64,000 bases of DNA, taken from NCBI RefSeq assembly GCF_000316575.1, contig NC_019682.1, positions 868,001-932,000 of the forward strand, read 5' to 3'. The notes below the pieces were generated by a model that was given only the letters and a program-made list of their open reading frames with translations, was not told the DNA's origin and searched no databases. How positions within the stretch are numbered: position 1 is the first letter of the stretch; the number at the start of each line of letters is the position of its first letter. The DNA comes from Calothrix sp. PCC 7507. Its GTDB lineage: Bacteria; Cyanobacteriota; Cyanobacteriia; Cyanobacteriales; Nostocaceae. The translations under genes and the position numbers were made by a program. Shown one piece after another: positions 53,715-63,079 of this stretch.

Positions 53715-53765
53715 CACGCAAGTGGGTTTCGTCTGTGTATCCGCGATTTCCAATCGCCAAGGCTT
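53715..53765. repeat. Fragment of a family A-like element
   Basis: ACCCACGCAAGTGGGTTT and GCGATTTCCAATCGCC resemble the interior of family A. It is at the broken 5' end of the cas4-cas1 gene. Confidence 0.45.
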
Positions 53766-53891
53766 TTCTCTTAGGAATTTAGCCCAGCCCGTTGAAAGAT
53801 TGTGTTAGGAGTAATTTCTAATTTTGGTAACAAATCATCAGTAATTACTGGGAGCATCTCAACTTTGTTAGAACAAAAGAACTAGTAACAC

Positions 53892-54110
53892 CTAAAGCTT
53901 GTCGTTAAGATAAGCACAGCGATGCTTGAGGACTTGAGAGACATTAGATTCATTCCATTGTGCTCCAGAGATTTTTAATCGCCGATCTATCTGTTTGATA
54001 GTAGACTCGATGGCACCAGAACCAATAGAGCAAATACCTTCGGTTTGATAATAATCATAATTGACAATTCGATGGCGATGGGTTGACAAATACTGACAAA
54101 AGTTTGTAAA
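53892..54110 (-). pseudogene. ISKra4 family transposase, C-terminal remnant
   Basis: The frame reads YYQTEGICSIGSGAIESTIK then QIDRRLKISGAQWNESNV and VLKHRCAYLNDKL, ending with TAG. The GSGAIES motif and RLKISGAQW are typical of the C-terminal part of ISKra4 transposases in Nostocales. Only the last 70 residues remain. It interrupts the WYL-type regulator gene upstream of it. Confidence 0.75.
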
Positions 54111-54469
54111 CGTTCACTCAAGCGGGCGATCGCACTTCGTAATTGCAACGCATAAGGCGAACCAGCATAGGCTTCTAACATTCTTGCGCCAACAGTCAGG
54201 GCAAACAGTTCACCCTTCGTTAAAGGAATACTTGGCAACCGCCACTCTGGATCAGTGTAATGATGACCCAACTTAGAGCTATACTCCAAAGGTGCATGAA
54301 AGCGATGGCTGCGCCAACGTCTGCGACGAACGCGCAGAAAAGCCAAGTCACTACGAATAGTCCGCTCACTCACTTCTAACTCTTGAGCAAGGCTTGGAGT
54401 TGTTAGCCTCTGCGTAGTTCTCAGCAATGAATCAATCTGCAATAATCGCTCTAGATACCGGGGAGACAT
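54106..54469 (-). pseudogene. CRISPR-associated-type WYL/HTH regulator, truncated
   Basis: The first 121 residues (MSPRYLERLLQIDSLLRTTQ, SLAQELEVSERTIRSDLAFL, YTDPEWRLPSIPLTKGELFA) match DeoR-like HTH regulators with a WYL domain that often precede cas genes in cyanobacteria. The WYL part is missing: homology stops at RLSERLQ, where the ISKra4 remnant begins. Near residue 47-55 an Arg-rich insertion of about 8 residues (VRRRRWRS) replaces the normal RDR. The remaining HTH could bind DNA, but the sensor is gone. Confidence 0.75.
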
Positions 54470-54702
54470 AAATTCTTTAGCGAACGAGTTAGCTTATGCT
54501 CAAGCCTAAAGTAGTTACCCGGCAAAAACACTTCCGCCTGAAAAATTTTACTAGTACTTAAAATATATTGTTAAAATTAATACGAACTTGTATATCTTCT
54601 CAGCATATTTTTTAAACAGTATAGCGATCGCCCTTGCTTGCCGTGAATCAGGTGAGATATATCTGTGAAATCTGTCGAGCTCACGTAAAAAAGAACTCAA
54701 AC
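54470..54702. other. Intergenic region, nothing recognised
   Basis: Upstream of the regulator remnant; AT-rich with one HIP1 site and no gene. Confidence 0.4.
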
Positions 54703-54739
54703 TAAAAGCCTCGCTGTAATTTACCGCGAGGCTTAAAAA
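54702..54739 (-). terminator. Terminator downstream of the small secreted protein gene
   Basis: AAGCCTCGC and GCGAGGCTT form a nine-base stem; on the minus strand TTTTAGTTTG follows. An AAAAAT on the other side could allow some bidirectional use. Confidence 0.65.
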
Positions 54740-54792
54740 TATCTAGTGTCTTCTAGGAACAAGACTAAATATAGTTTTTACAGAGAACATAA

Positions 54793-55023
54793 TTACTTTT
54801 TAGGTGCTGGAGTAACAGGCGTTACTTTACTGTTCGCCTTTTTACTACGACGATGCTTCTTCACAGTAGATTTCTTTTTAGCTGCTTTAGGGGCTTTGGT
54901 GGCTTCAGCTTTGGTGGTTGTAGTTTGAGTTTTAGCTGGTGCAGCTTGAACTTCAGGTGCAGAAATAGCGACGGGGGCTGCAAGTACTAAAGCTAGGACT
55001 AAAGCTTTTGCTAACTTGTTCAT
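54793..55023 (-). CDS. Small secreted basic protein
   Basis: The 76-residue protein begins MNKLAKALVLALVLAAPVAI, a signal peptide with probable cleavage after VQAA or near ISAP. The mature part is Ala, Lys and Thr-rich and ends KKHRRSKKANSKVTPVTPAP and KK. It probably binds acidic polymers in the periplasm or outside; no family is recognised. A terminator follows. Confidence 0.7.
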   Translation of the reverse strand: MNKLAKALVLALVLAAPVAISAPEVQAAPAKTQTTTTKAEATKAPKAAKKKSTVKKHRRSKKANSKVTPVTPAPKK

Positions 55024-55157
55024 CAGAGGCTCCTTGATTTGAAAGAATCGACAATCGAACTATCCCATAGGCGTATGTCAAAGGTTTGAAATTGCTATGA
55101 ATTTTGTGTGTCTTTTTTAACTAAATGTAATATGGATAACAAAGAATATACACTTCG

Positions 55158-55916
55158 TTAAACAATGCTTGCAGCCATGAGATGTTCTGCCATTTCAAAA
55201 TTAGATGTAACATTTTGTACATCATCTAAGCCTTCTAGAGCATCAATTAACTTGAGGAGCGATCGCGCTTGTTCTGGGTCAACAACTTCGATATGATTAC
55301 TAGGAATCCAGCGCCATTCCACATCTGTCACCGGAAAGCTTTTGTCTTTGAGTGCTTGATGGAGAGTCTCTAAATTTTCTATCTGGGTAAATACTTCCGC
55401 TATCTCATCCTCATTCATCTCATAATAATCAGCACCACCTTCTAGAGATGCTTCTAAAAGCAGTTCCTCATCAACTATTCCAGACACCACACAAACGCCC
55501 TTTTGGGCAAACATCCAGCTAACACAACCCGTTTCTCCGAGATTGCCACCGTTTTTACTAAAAGCTACCCGCAAATCAGCAGCAGTTCGATTACGATTAT
55601 CTGTGAGGGCTTCGATTAAAATTGCTACACCACAAGGCCCGTATCCTTCGTAGCGAATCGCTTCTAAACTATTATTATCTGTGCCAAATGTACCTGCCCC
55701 TTTAGCGATCGCTCGATCAATATTCTCATTAGGAATACCCGCCGCCTTAGCTTTATCAATAGCCGTACGAAGTTGAAAATTTCCCGTTGGATCTGGAATA
55801 CCGCTTCTCGCAGCAACAATAATCGCCCGCGACAGTTGAGTAAAAGTTTTTCCCCTTTTTGCATCTACTACCGCTTTCTGGCGCTTAATATTTGCCCATT
55901 TACTATGTCCTGCCAT
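55158..55916 (-). CDS. yebC: YebC/PmpR family protein
   Basis: The 252-residue protein starts [20 protein letters not shown] and has [33 protein letters not shown] and [14 protein letters not shown], the YebC signature. These proteins were described as transcription regulators and more recently as factors that help ribosomes through proline stretches. All three domains seem complete. Single gene. Confidence 0.96.
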   Translation of the reverse strand: MAGHSKWANIKRQKAVVDAKRGKTFTQLSRAIIVAARSGIPDPTGNFQLRTAIDKAKAAGIPNENIDRAIAKGAGTFGTDNNSLEAIRYEGYGPCGVAILIEALTDNRNRTAADLRVAFSKNGGNLGETGCVSWMFAQKGVCVVSGIVDEELLLEASLEGGADYYEMNEDEIAEVFTQIENLETLHQALKDKSFPVTDVEWRWIPSNHIEVVDPEQARSLLKLIDALEGLDDVQNVTSNFEMAEHLMAASIV

Positions 55917-55967
55917 AATCTCAAATTATCTCAACTCTCTTTCAAAATTAGGATATATTTGACATAC

Positions 55968-56130
55968 TCACTGCCCTTGCAGGGCAGTGATTCTTGACGG
56001 CTCACAGCAACTAGCTAACCGTTGCTAGTCTGACAGTCGCTCCCCATCCGTTTTAGGTCGTGCCGATGCCCCATGCCGACCATTTCTACATTTCTAGATG
56101 CGTTTTCATCCCTTTCCTGCTCAGTACCGC
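55968..56130 (-). ncRNA. Candidate omegaRNA (reRNA) of TnpB
   Basis: TnpB nucleases use a guide RNA made from the 3' end of their gene and the element's right end. The minus strand here, across the tnpB stop, has the hairpins CTAGCAACGGTTAGCTAG and CACTGCCCTGCAAGGGCAGTG-like (split at 55968-55990). The guide would come from flanking DNA below 55960. The extent is inferred from the family, not seen directly. Confidence 0.4.
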
Positions 56131-57154
56131 AACTTAAACAAAGAATTGAGCGCACAGAAAGGTCAATTTTACCCCAACGAAAACCACAGCATGAGCATAC
56201 TTGGCTAGTAGGTTGCCACCTATCTATTACGCGAAAATCACGGTTAAACTTTTCCGATTTAGCCGCGCATTGGTTCCTAAATTCTCGCCATCCCTGCAAA
56301 ATAATTACCCTAGATAGCTGACGATTTTTGACCATTCCTGATATGTTTAAATCTTCCAAAACAATTACTTGGTTGTCGTTAACTATTTTGGTTGATAGCT
56401 GATGTAAAAAGTCTTTTCTAGTATCAGAAATGCGGTTGTGTAGTTTAGCTATCCTTATGCGAGTTCTATTTCTCCTTTTTGAGTCTTTTTGCTGACGTGC
56501 TAATTTTCGCTGCAATTTACGAATCTTGCGGTCATGCTTTGAGTAGCTAGGGCTTAAAGCTTTTTCACCATTACTCATTACAGCAAAAGTTTTTATACCT
56601 AAGTCAATACCTATGCTTTGGTTTTTAGCAGTAGTAACATTGGGTTCAACTTCTACTACAAAGCTAAGAAAATAGCGATTGGCACAGTCTTTAATTACCG
56701 TGACTGAGCTAGGTTCAGAAGGTAAATCTCTTGACCATATTGGTTTAATTGTCCCAATTTTAGCTAAATAAACTTCTCCATCTTTCACAGAAAAACCAGA
56801 TGCAGTAAATTCTGCTGATTGTGAGTTAGTTTTCTTCTTGAATCTAGGCGTACCAACCTTTTTCCCTTTTCGCTTACCTTTAAGAGAATTGAAAAAGTTT
56901 TTGTAAGCAGTATCTAAATGTCTAAGAGACTGTTGCAATGGTACTGAAGAAACATCAGATAGCCATTTTCTTTCATCAGTCTTTTTAGATTGGGTAAGCA
57001 TTGCCGAGAGTTTATTATATCCGGGCAGTTTTTCAGATTGCTTACAGAACGCTAAAGCATCATTCCAAACAACCCGAACACACCCAAACAACTGGGCTAA
57101 ATTCTGCCGTTGTTGGTCTGTTGGATAGAATCTGTACTGATACCTAGCCTTCAT
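56015..57154 (-). CDS. tnpB: TnpB, RNA-guided endonuclease of an IS605-type element
   Basis: The 379-residue protein has the OrfB/TnpB layout. The RuvC acidic residues are visible: Asp in SIGIDLGIKTFAVMS, Glu in VIVLEDLNISGM and Asp in ERDENASRNVEM. The zinc finger is CSCCGFRWGKIDLSVRSILC with the second CxxC in CLSCG. KARYQYRFYPTDQQRQNLAQ at the start is standard. All catalytic positions are present, so it may be an active nuclease. It is the ancestor type of Cas12. Divergent from tnpA. Confidence 0.95.
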   Translation of the reverse strand: MKARYQYRFYPTDQQRQNLAQLFGCVRVVWNDALAFCKQSEKLPGYNKLSAMLTQSKKTDERKWLSDVSSVPLQQSLRHLDTAYKNFFNSLKGKRKGKKVGTPRFKKKTNSQSAEFTASGFSVKDGEVYLAKIGTIKPIWSRDLPSEPSSVTVIKDCANRYFLSFVVEVEPNVTTAKNQSIGIDLGIKTFAVMSNGEKALSPSYSKHDRKIRKLQRKLARQQKDSKRRNRTRIRIAKLHNRISDTRKDFLHQLSTKIVNDNQVIVLEDLNISGMVKNRQLSRVIILQGWREFRNQCAAKSEKFNRDFRVIDRWQPTSQVCSCCGFRWGKIDLSVRSILCLSCGTEQERDENASRNVEMVGMGHRHDLKRMGSDCQTSNG

Positions 57155-57204
57155 GTTTATGGTAGGATTGGTCTGTTAAGGTATTCTACATTGGTCAGTC
57201 GAAG

Positions 57205-57606
57205 ATGGCAAGTGGTTTAAGACATGAAAGGCATAGCGTTTCCGACCTAAAAATACATTTGGTCTGCGTTACTAAGTATAGAAGGAAGATTTTTACTCAT
57301 GATAGTCTTGAACTAATCCACAGATCATTTGCAGAAGTAGCTAAAAAAATGGATTTTCAAATACTTGAATTTAACGGAGAATCAGACCACGTTCACACAT
57401 TAATTGAGTTTCCACCTAAACTTTCAATATCTCAGATTGTTAATGCACTCAAAGGGGTGTCCAGTCGTAGATACGGACAGGCAGGATTCCCTAAACCCTA
57501 TGGTAAACAGGCTTTATGGAGTCCTAGTTATTTTGTATCTTCCGTTGGGGGTGCGCCTCTTGAGGTTCTTAAGAAATACATCCAAAATCAAGAAAAGCCG
57601 TCGTAG
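57205..57606 (+). CDS. tnpA: TnpA, Y1-type IS200/IS605 transposase
   Basis: The 133-residue protein has the HUH motif SDHVHTLIEF near residue 60, and the catalytic Tyr in EVLKKYIQNQ near residue 127. DLKIHLVCVTKYRRKIFT and LKGVSSRRYGQAGFPK are typical. It transposes single-stranded DNA. The length is normal. With tnpB it makes a complete element. Confidence 0.95.
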   Translation: MASGLRHERHSVSDLKIHLVCVTKYRRKIFTHDSLELIHRSFAEVAKKMDFQILEFNGESDHVHTLIEFPPKLSISQIVNALKGVSSRRYGQAGFPKPYGKQALWSPSYFVSSVGGAPLEVLKKYIQNQEKPS

Positions 57607-57729
57607 AACTACGGGGTTTTAAACCCAAATTTTCGATAAATTTTGTGAAAGGGAATGGGGATTGTTGACGGTTGACTGGGGGGATGAGGGAGATGAGGGG
57701 GATAATAAATGACCAACAACCAATGACAA

Positions 57730-59025
57730 ATGACAAACTACCTTACTCGTTTCCTACTATTCTTGCTTGTAGGCATACTAGCTATAAGTGCATGTCAGAC
57801 TATCTTACCTGGTGTTAAACAAGCTCAGGTTTTTCATCTTACCCTATGGCAAGGTGTGAATCCGCCGCCAAATCGGGATGTATTACAAAAGCTGGTAGAT
57901 AAATTTAATCAAACTCACCCAAATATTCAAGTAGAGTCGCTTTATATTGGGCAACAGGATCAGCAAATGCCCAAGATTTTAGCAGCAGTGGTAGGAAATG
58001 CACCGCCGGATTTATTGTGGTATAATCCCACGATCGCCGGACAGTTGGTAGATTTAGATGCCATAATTCCTTTGGATAAATTGCTGGCAAACTCACCAGT
58101 GAAAGACGAAATTGACCCCAATTTATTTGCATCGATGGAATATCAGGGGAAAATTTGGTCTGTACCTTTTGCGACAAATAATGTTGGGATTTTCTATCGT
58201 CCAAGTTTATTTAAGTCTGCCGGCGTGACTGACTTACCCCGAACTTGGCAGGAGTTGCAGCAAACTGCTCAAAAATTAACTCGTGATACCAATGGTGACG
58301 GACGCATAGATCAACATGGCATGGCGCTACCTTTGGGTAAGGGAGAATTTACGGTATTTACCTGGTTACCGTTTATGTGGAGTGGCAGCGGCGAATTGAT
58401 CAGTGGTGATTCACAAACTGCTGCAGGAGTGGTTTTAAAAGACAATCAACAGGCGATCGCTGCTTTGCAATTCTGGCGTGATTTAATTACAGATGGTGTC
58501 GCTGTGTTATCAGAACCAGAACGGGGTTATGAAACAAATGACTTACTCACTGGTAAGATAGCCATGCAATTAAACGGCCCTTGGTCTTTGGGAGAATTGC
58601 AAGCAACTGGTATTGATTTTGATGTGTTGCCGATTCCCTTTGCTCAACAACCTGCTACTAGTATTGGTGGAGAGAATTTATTTTTTTTCAAAACCAATCC
58701 AGAACAAGAAAAAGCTGCCTTTGAGTTTGCTGAGTATGTTTTGAGCGCAGAATTTCAGACAGAATTAGCACTAGGTACTGGCTATTTACCCGTAAATTTA
58801 AAGTCACGCCAAAGTGACGAATATCAGGAATTTGTGCAAAAGTTCCCACAGGTGAAAGTTTTTTTAGAACAAGCAAAATACGGGCGATCGCGTCCAATTT
58901 TTCCTGGCTATAATCGGATTTCCGACAATTTAGGTCGCGCAATTGAATCTGTATTGTTAGGTAAATCTTCCCCAGCCGCAGCACTCAAAGCCAGCCAGCA
59001 GCGCTTAGATTTGATTTTTAAATAA
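57730..59025 (+). CDS. Sugar ABC transporter substrate-binding lipoprotein (SBP_bac_1)
   Basis: The 431-residue protein has a lipoprotein signal (FLLFLLVGILAISAC) with Cys at about residue 22. The body fits binding proteins of the UgpB/MalE type: LTLWQGVNPPPNRDVLQKLV, GNAPPDLLWYNPTIAG, GKIWSVPFATNNVGIFYRPS and GKIAMQLNGPWSLGE. It should bind a sugar or glycerol phosphate in the periplasm. No permease or ATPase genes are nearby. The ATG is in an AAATGAC-type repeat, so the start is from the signal peptide's position. Confidence 0.93.
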   Translation: MTNYLTRFLLFLLVGILAISACQTILPGVKQAQVFHLTLWQGVNPPPNRDVLQKLVDKFNQTHPNIQVESLYIGQQDQQMPKILAAVVGNAPPDLLWYNPTIAGQLVDLDAIIPLDKLLANSPVKDEIDPNLFASMEYQGKIWSVPFATNNVGIFYRPSLFKSAGVTDLPRTWQELQQTAQKLTRDTNGDGRIDQHGMALPLGKGEFTVFTWLPFMWSGSGELISGDSQTAAGVVLKDNQQAIAALQFWRDLITDGVAVLSEPERGYETNDLLTGKIAMQLNGPWSLGELQATGIDFDVLPIPFAQQPATSIGGENLFFFKTNPEQEKAAFEFAEYVLSAEFQTELALGTGYLPVNLKSRQSDEYQEFVQKFPQVKVFLEQAKYGRSRPIFPGYNRISDNLGRAIESVLLGKSSPAAALKASQQRLDLIFK

Positions 59026-59343
59026 CTCTTTTCACCGCCCCTTGTCTCTTGATTGAGCAACACTTATAAATATATAGGAATCCTATTTGATTTCTGAACA
59101 AGACTAAGAGAGAATACGGAGAGGCGTAGAAGTCTAACTCTTAACAATGATGAGTCAGCCTGTATAAACTACCACACTGACAGTAGAAGTATCGCAGGAA
59201 TAGTCAAGAGAGGGAATGTTAGTGGAAGCAATTGCACGGAGCGCCCTGGAGGATGCGATCGCTAAACTACAAGATTTTAACGCTTGTCCCACATACGCTT
59301 TACCCCACCCCGGTGTTGTCTAAAGCCAACACTGGGAGTTCCC
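59026..59343. other. Intergenic region with a repeat end and a short frame
   Basis: TATAGGAATCCTATTTGATT near 59070 is one end of the family B element. The frame 59216-59323 encodes 35 residues (MLVEAIARSALEDAIAKLQD) with GAGAGGG near its start; it may be a gene remnant, but no family is recognised. Confidence 0.4.
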
Positions 59344-61794
59344 TTACACAGCATTAGCAGTCAAACTGATCTGCACAATCACATCGTTGTAATCTTTGTC
59401 ACCACCATTTGCTAAATCTTCAAAGCCAAAGGAGTTGTTCCCCAACAAACGAATGTGATCTGTCTTATCTGTATTAGCACCCAAGAATGCGAAGTAAAGC
59501 TTGGGATCATTATTGGCATTACTATCAAAAAAGGCATCGGGTTTGCCATCGACAATTATAAAGGGTGCAAACAACGAATCAGCCCCAAAAGTACCGGTGT
59601 AAGAGGCTGTACCTTGGTTGGTTACCGTCAAGTCAATACCTGCAACACGCCCACGGATGGCGGCTTCGGCGTAACCAGCCTGTCCAACAAGAATATCTGC
59701 TTTACCATCGCCATTGGTGTCAATACCACCACTTTCATCAGCAACTTTATAGAATCCCACAAAGTTGTTGAATGCAGCTTCTCTGTGAACCTTAAAGTCA
59801 GCCTTCACCGATTGTCCTACACCACGTAAATCAATCAGTTCCCCTTCCTTTTTGCCTTGCAAACCTGTACCCAAAGTTACCTGTTGATTTGTTGCTTCAA
59901 CCGTGACAACCAAATCCTGGAAGTTGAGAGAAAATCCTTCATTTTCTGTGTTGCTATTGGTAGCTGAGGAAAAAACGACACTTGAGAAAGAGGCTTTTCC
60001 AGACAGTACAGCTTGGGTAGTACTGTTGGATATCATATAGAATCGGAGTTTGGTATTAGACTCAAATTCTAATATGTTTGTGGAGTCAGTGGTATTAAAA
60101 CCATTAGGCGAATTGCCAAGGGAGCAGAAAATCACCTTGGAACGCAAAAGAGCCACTTTTGCATAGCCTTCTGCACCAGGGGCTATGCCGTCAATCTTAC
60201 CTTCATCATCATCAACATTAAATACACACAGTTCATCTACCTGTTTGGAGGCGTTGGTTTTAATCTTGATTGAGAGTTTTGCTTTATCACCTTTAATGTT
60301 GAGTTTTGTCTTAATACTAAAGATATCGCCTGTAATTTTTGTCAGTAGGCTAGTGGATTGGATATTAACAGCTGTCTTTTCATCAACTGCAAGTGTAAAT
60401 ACATCACTGGCTTGATCTCCAGCAATATCTTTAGCGGTAACTTTGATGTCTAGACTACCCAGATCGTTATTTGTGGGAGTGCCAGTGAAGGTAAGGGTAG
60501 TAGGATTGAAGTTCAGCCAAGTGGGTAGTAAATCATCATTTACCAGAGTAGCAGTGTAAGTGAGGATGTCTTGAGCATCTGCATCGCTGAAGGTGTCAAC
60601 TGGAACGGTGAAGTTGAAGACACTATCTTCAGTGGCTTCTTGATCCTGAATTTCATTCGCCACCTCTGGCGCATGGTTGAAAGGCGTACTAAACACCACC
60701 ACCGCCGAGTCATAAGATCCAGATGCATAGAGATGTTTCCCGTCAGGGCTGAGAGTTACAGAAGTGGCAGCAGCAAGTCCATCGACGCCATCTGTATCAT
60801 CTTTTTGAACTTCTACAAAAGTCAACTCACCTGTTTCTTGATTGCGCTCAAATACTGCTACTGCTGAATCATAATATCCAGTAGCATAGAGATATTTCCC
60901 GTTGGGGCTGACAGTTACAGAAGTGGCAGCATTAAGTCCATCGACGCCATTTATATTATCTTTTTGAACTTCTACAAAAGTCAACTTGCCTGTTTGTTCA
61001 TCGCGCTCAAACACCGCCAGCGCTGAGTCCCCAAATCCAGCAGCATAGAGAAATTTGCCGTCGGGGCTGACAGCTACGGAGTTGACAGCAGCAAGTCCAT
61101 CGACACCATTTGTATCATCTTTTTGAACTTCCACAAAACTCAGCTGACCTGTTTGTTCATCGCGCTCAAACACCGATACCGCCGACTCATCAGCTCCAGC
61201 AGCATAGAGGAATTTGCCGTCGGGGCTAACAGTTACGAAGAGGGCACCAGCAAGTCCATCGACACCATTTGTATCATCTTTTTGAACTTCTACAAAACTC
61301 AGCTGGCCTGTTTGCTCATCACGCTCAAATACTGCTACCGCCGAGTCACCATATCCAGTAGCATAGAGGAATTTGCCATCAGGGCTGACAGTTACAGAAG
61401 TGGCATTAGCAAGTCCATCGACACCATTTGTATCATCTTTTTGAACTTCTACAAAACTCAGATGGCCTGTTTGTTGATTGCGCTCAAACACCGCTACCGC
61501 CGAGTCACTATATCCTGGAACATAGAGGAATTTGCCGTCGGGGCTGAGAGCGAGGGCTTCAGCACTACCAAGCCCATCAACGCCATTTATATCATCTTTT
61601 TGAACTTCTACAAAAGTCAACTCACCTGTTTGTTGATTGCGCTCAAATACCACCACCGCCGAGTCATCATACCCAGATGCATAGAGGAATTTACCGTCGA
61701 GGCTGATGGCGGCAAAGAAGCTCCCACCAAGCCCATCGACACGATTTGTATTATTTTTTTGAACTTCTACAAAATTCAGAATTTTCTTTGTCAT
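59344..61794 (-). CDS. Seven-bladed beta-propeller protein with cadherin-like and DUF4114-type C-terminal regions
   Basis: The 816-residue protein begins with seven tandem repeats of about 52 residues (residues 6-375), each like [15 protein letters not shown] followed by [20 protein letters not shown] and [13 protein letters not shown]; these are lactonase/YVTN-like propeller blades. Next is a dystroglycan/cadherin-like (CADG) Ig domain ([40 protein letters not shown]). The end, [20 protein letters not shown], is DUF4114-like, often near Ca-binding surface proteins. No N-terminal signal is seen, so export by type I secretion is possible. A surface or extracellular role is inferred. Confidence 0.85.
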   Translation of the reverse strand: MTKKILNFVEVQKNNTNRVDGLGGSFFAAISLDGKFLYASGYDDSAVVVFERNQQTGELTFVEVQKDDINGVDGLGSAEALALSPDGKFLYVPGYSDSAVAVFERNQQTGHLSFVEVQKDDTNGVDGLANATSVTVSPDGKFLYATGYGDSAVAVFERDEQTGQLSFVEVQKDDTNGVDGLAGALFVTVSPDGKFLYAAGADESAVSVFERDEQTGQLSFVEVQKDDTNGVDGLAAVNSVAVSPDGKFLYAAGFGDSALAVFERDEQTGKLTFVEVQKDNINGVDGLNAATSVTVSPNGKYLYATGYYDSAVAVFERNQETGELTFVEVQKDDTDGVDGLAAATSVTLSPDGKHLYASGSYDSAVVVFSTPFNHAPEVANEIQDQEATEDSVFNFTVPVDTFSDADAQDILTYTATLVNDDLLPTWLNFNPTTLTFTGTPTNNDLGSLDIKVTAKDIAGDQASDVFTLAVDEKTAVNIQSTSLLTKITGDIFSIKTKLNIKGDKAKLSIKIKTNASKQVDELCVFNVDDDEGKIDGIAPGAEGYAKVALLRSKVIFCSLGNSPNGFNTTDSTNILEFESNTKLRFYMISNSTTQAVLSGKASFSSVVFSSATNSNTENEGFSLNFQDLVVTVEATNQQVTLGTGLQGKKEGELIDLRGVGQSVKADFKVHREAAFNNFVGFYKVADESGGIDTNGDGKADILVGQAGYAEAAIRGRVAGIDLTVTNQGTASYTGTFGADSLFAPFIIVDGKPDAFFDSNANNDPKLYFAFLGANTDKTDHIRLLGNNSFGFEDLANGGDKDYNDVIVQISLTANAV
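60690..61790. repeat. Tandem repeat of about 156 bp coding the propeller blades
   Basis: Seven copies, highly similar at DNA level (shared blocks such as AAGTCCATCGACACCATTTG), suggest recent duplication or gene conversion between blades. Confidence 0.85.
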
Positions 61795-62225
61795 ATTTTT
61801 AGCTTTTAATACTTACTATTTATACGATTTAATTTATAAGATAAAACCGACATATGCCTTCAGTAAATTTACGATTTTATAATAGCCCAGCAAAAAAATC
61901 CCCTGAACTTATAATCCCACGGTGGTTACCTTTTAGGCATTTTTGGTGAGTAGTCACTAATCGGACTTATCTGCGGAATTCGTTGATGGTTCTTCAATTT
62001 TGCTAAATAATTATTTGAATTTATTCACGACTTATACCATTGACAAAAATCTTTGCAATCCATGAATAGTAGGGGCGTACATCTTTACATTAGTGGGCGG
62101 TTATAAACCGCGTCTACACAAACAAAACCTGCCTCCGCAGGTTTCAAATCCTTAATTTTTCCTCAGTCTGCACAGGCGGACGAGAGTTGCAAAAAATTAG
62201 GTTGGGGAGCCACTGCGTTCATAGG

Positions 62226-62416
62226 TGTCAACTTAAGCCACAGATGGCTTATTGCAATTACCTACCACGGACGGGAATGAATTCCAAGGCTAATAGGCAA
62301 AGTTTACTAAAGTAAACTGGGGATAAATGATAATTTTTAGTTAGCTTTAGCTTACTTTTGCTATTAGACTCAGAATTCATTCTGAGGCGGGATATGGGTT
62401 TCACGTTAAGTTGACA
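62226..62416. repeat. MITE-like inverted-repeat element, family A (diverged copy)
   Basis: TGTCAACTTAAG at the left and GTTAAGTTGACA at the right (one mismatch) bound 191 bp. The interior differs from the other copies, with only the ends clearly shared. Confidence 0.6.
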
Positions 62417-62865
62417 CCAATGCACTGCGTTGCGCGGGTTTCTCATGTTGTAGCAAGTGGCGTTGGAGGCTTTGCGTAACTCAACATCCTGATATATGTC
62501 GGGTTGCGCTTCTCTTAGAGACGCTACGCGTTAAGCGTACCCCTGAGGGGAAGCAAGCTACGCGAATAGCGTATCGAAGAGAAGCTATGCCGTAGGCTTT
62601 ACGCTCCACCCAACCTACACCTAATGCACCATTTTAGCCTTGACACGCCACTACATCTGTAGCGATCATTCTTCAAATTGGTATAAAAAATCATGCAAAA
62701 TATGTCTAGTCACTGCCAGCGGAGCGTTCGCAATGACACAAAAGTAGCGTGAACCAAAAACCGGGAAATTCCATCAAAATCAGCAGCCTAGGCATAGCCC
62801 TACCTACTTTCTTAGTAAATATAAAATATGTGAAGAAAAATGAAGTAGGCTCAAACCCTTCTACA

Positions 62866-63050
62866 TATAGGACTCATATTTGATTTCTGAAATACATGTA
62901 GGGGAGCCACCCTCGTGCGCGGGTTTCCCGCGTTGAGAGGAGTGGCGTTGGGCATTGCCCACCACATCCGGGTTTTGGTGGGCAATGCCCACCCTACACT
63001 TAAGATTAAAGTGTACGGAATTTTTTCAATAATCAAACCGGATTCCTATA
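62866..63050. repeat. MITE-like inverted-repeat element, family B (second copy)
   Basis: The left end TATAGGACTCATATTTGATT and the right end AATCAAACCGGATTCCTATA are inverted. The interior has the palindrome GTTGGGCATTGCCCACC and its mirror, as at 4144-4199. Confidence 0.65.
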
Positions 63051-63079
63051 TTGCCTATTGCCTATTACCGGATTGCTAT

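Larger units (their letters stand above)
55968..57630. mobile_element. IS200/IS605-type element with divergent tnpA and tnpB
   Basis: TnpB (minus) and TnpA (plus) start 50 bp apart and point outward. The tnpB-side end has the hairpin TCACTGCCC / GGGCAGTGA (55968-55990). The tnpA-side end has CGTAGAACTACGGGG followed by GTTTTAAACCC (57602-57625). Such subterminal hairpins are recognised by TnpA as single strands. Exact ends cannot be fixed without an empty site. Both genes look intact, so it may be active. Confidence 0.75.

Noticed and set aside
61123-61809. A 228-codon plus-strand frame with repeats.
   Set aside because: It is the shadow of the tandem propeller blades on the minus strand.
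62258-62446. A 62-codon minus-strand frame.
   Set aside because: It lies almost wholly in a family A repeat element.
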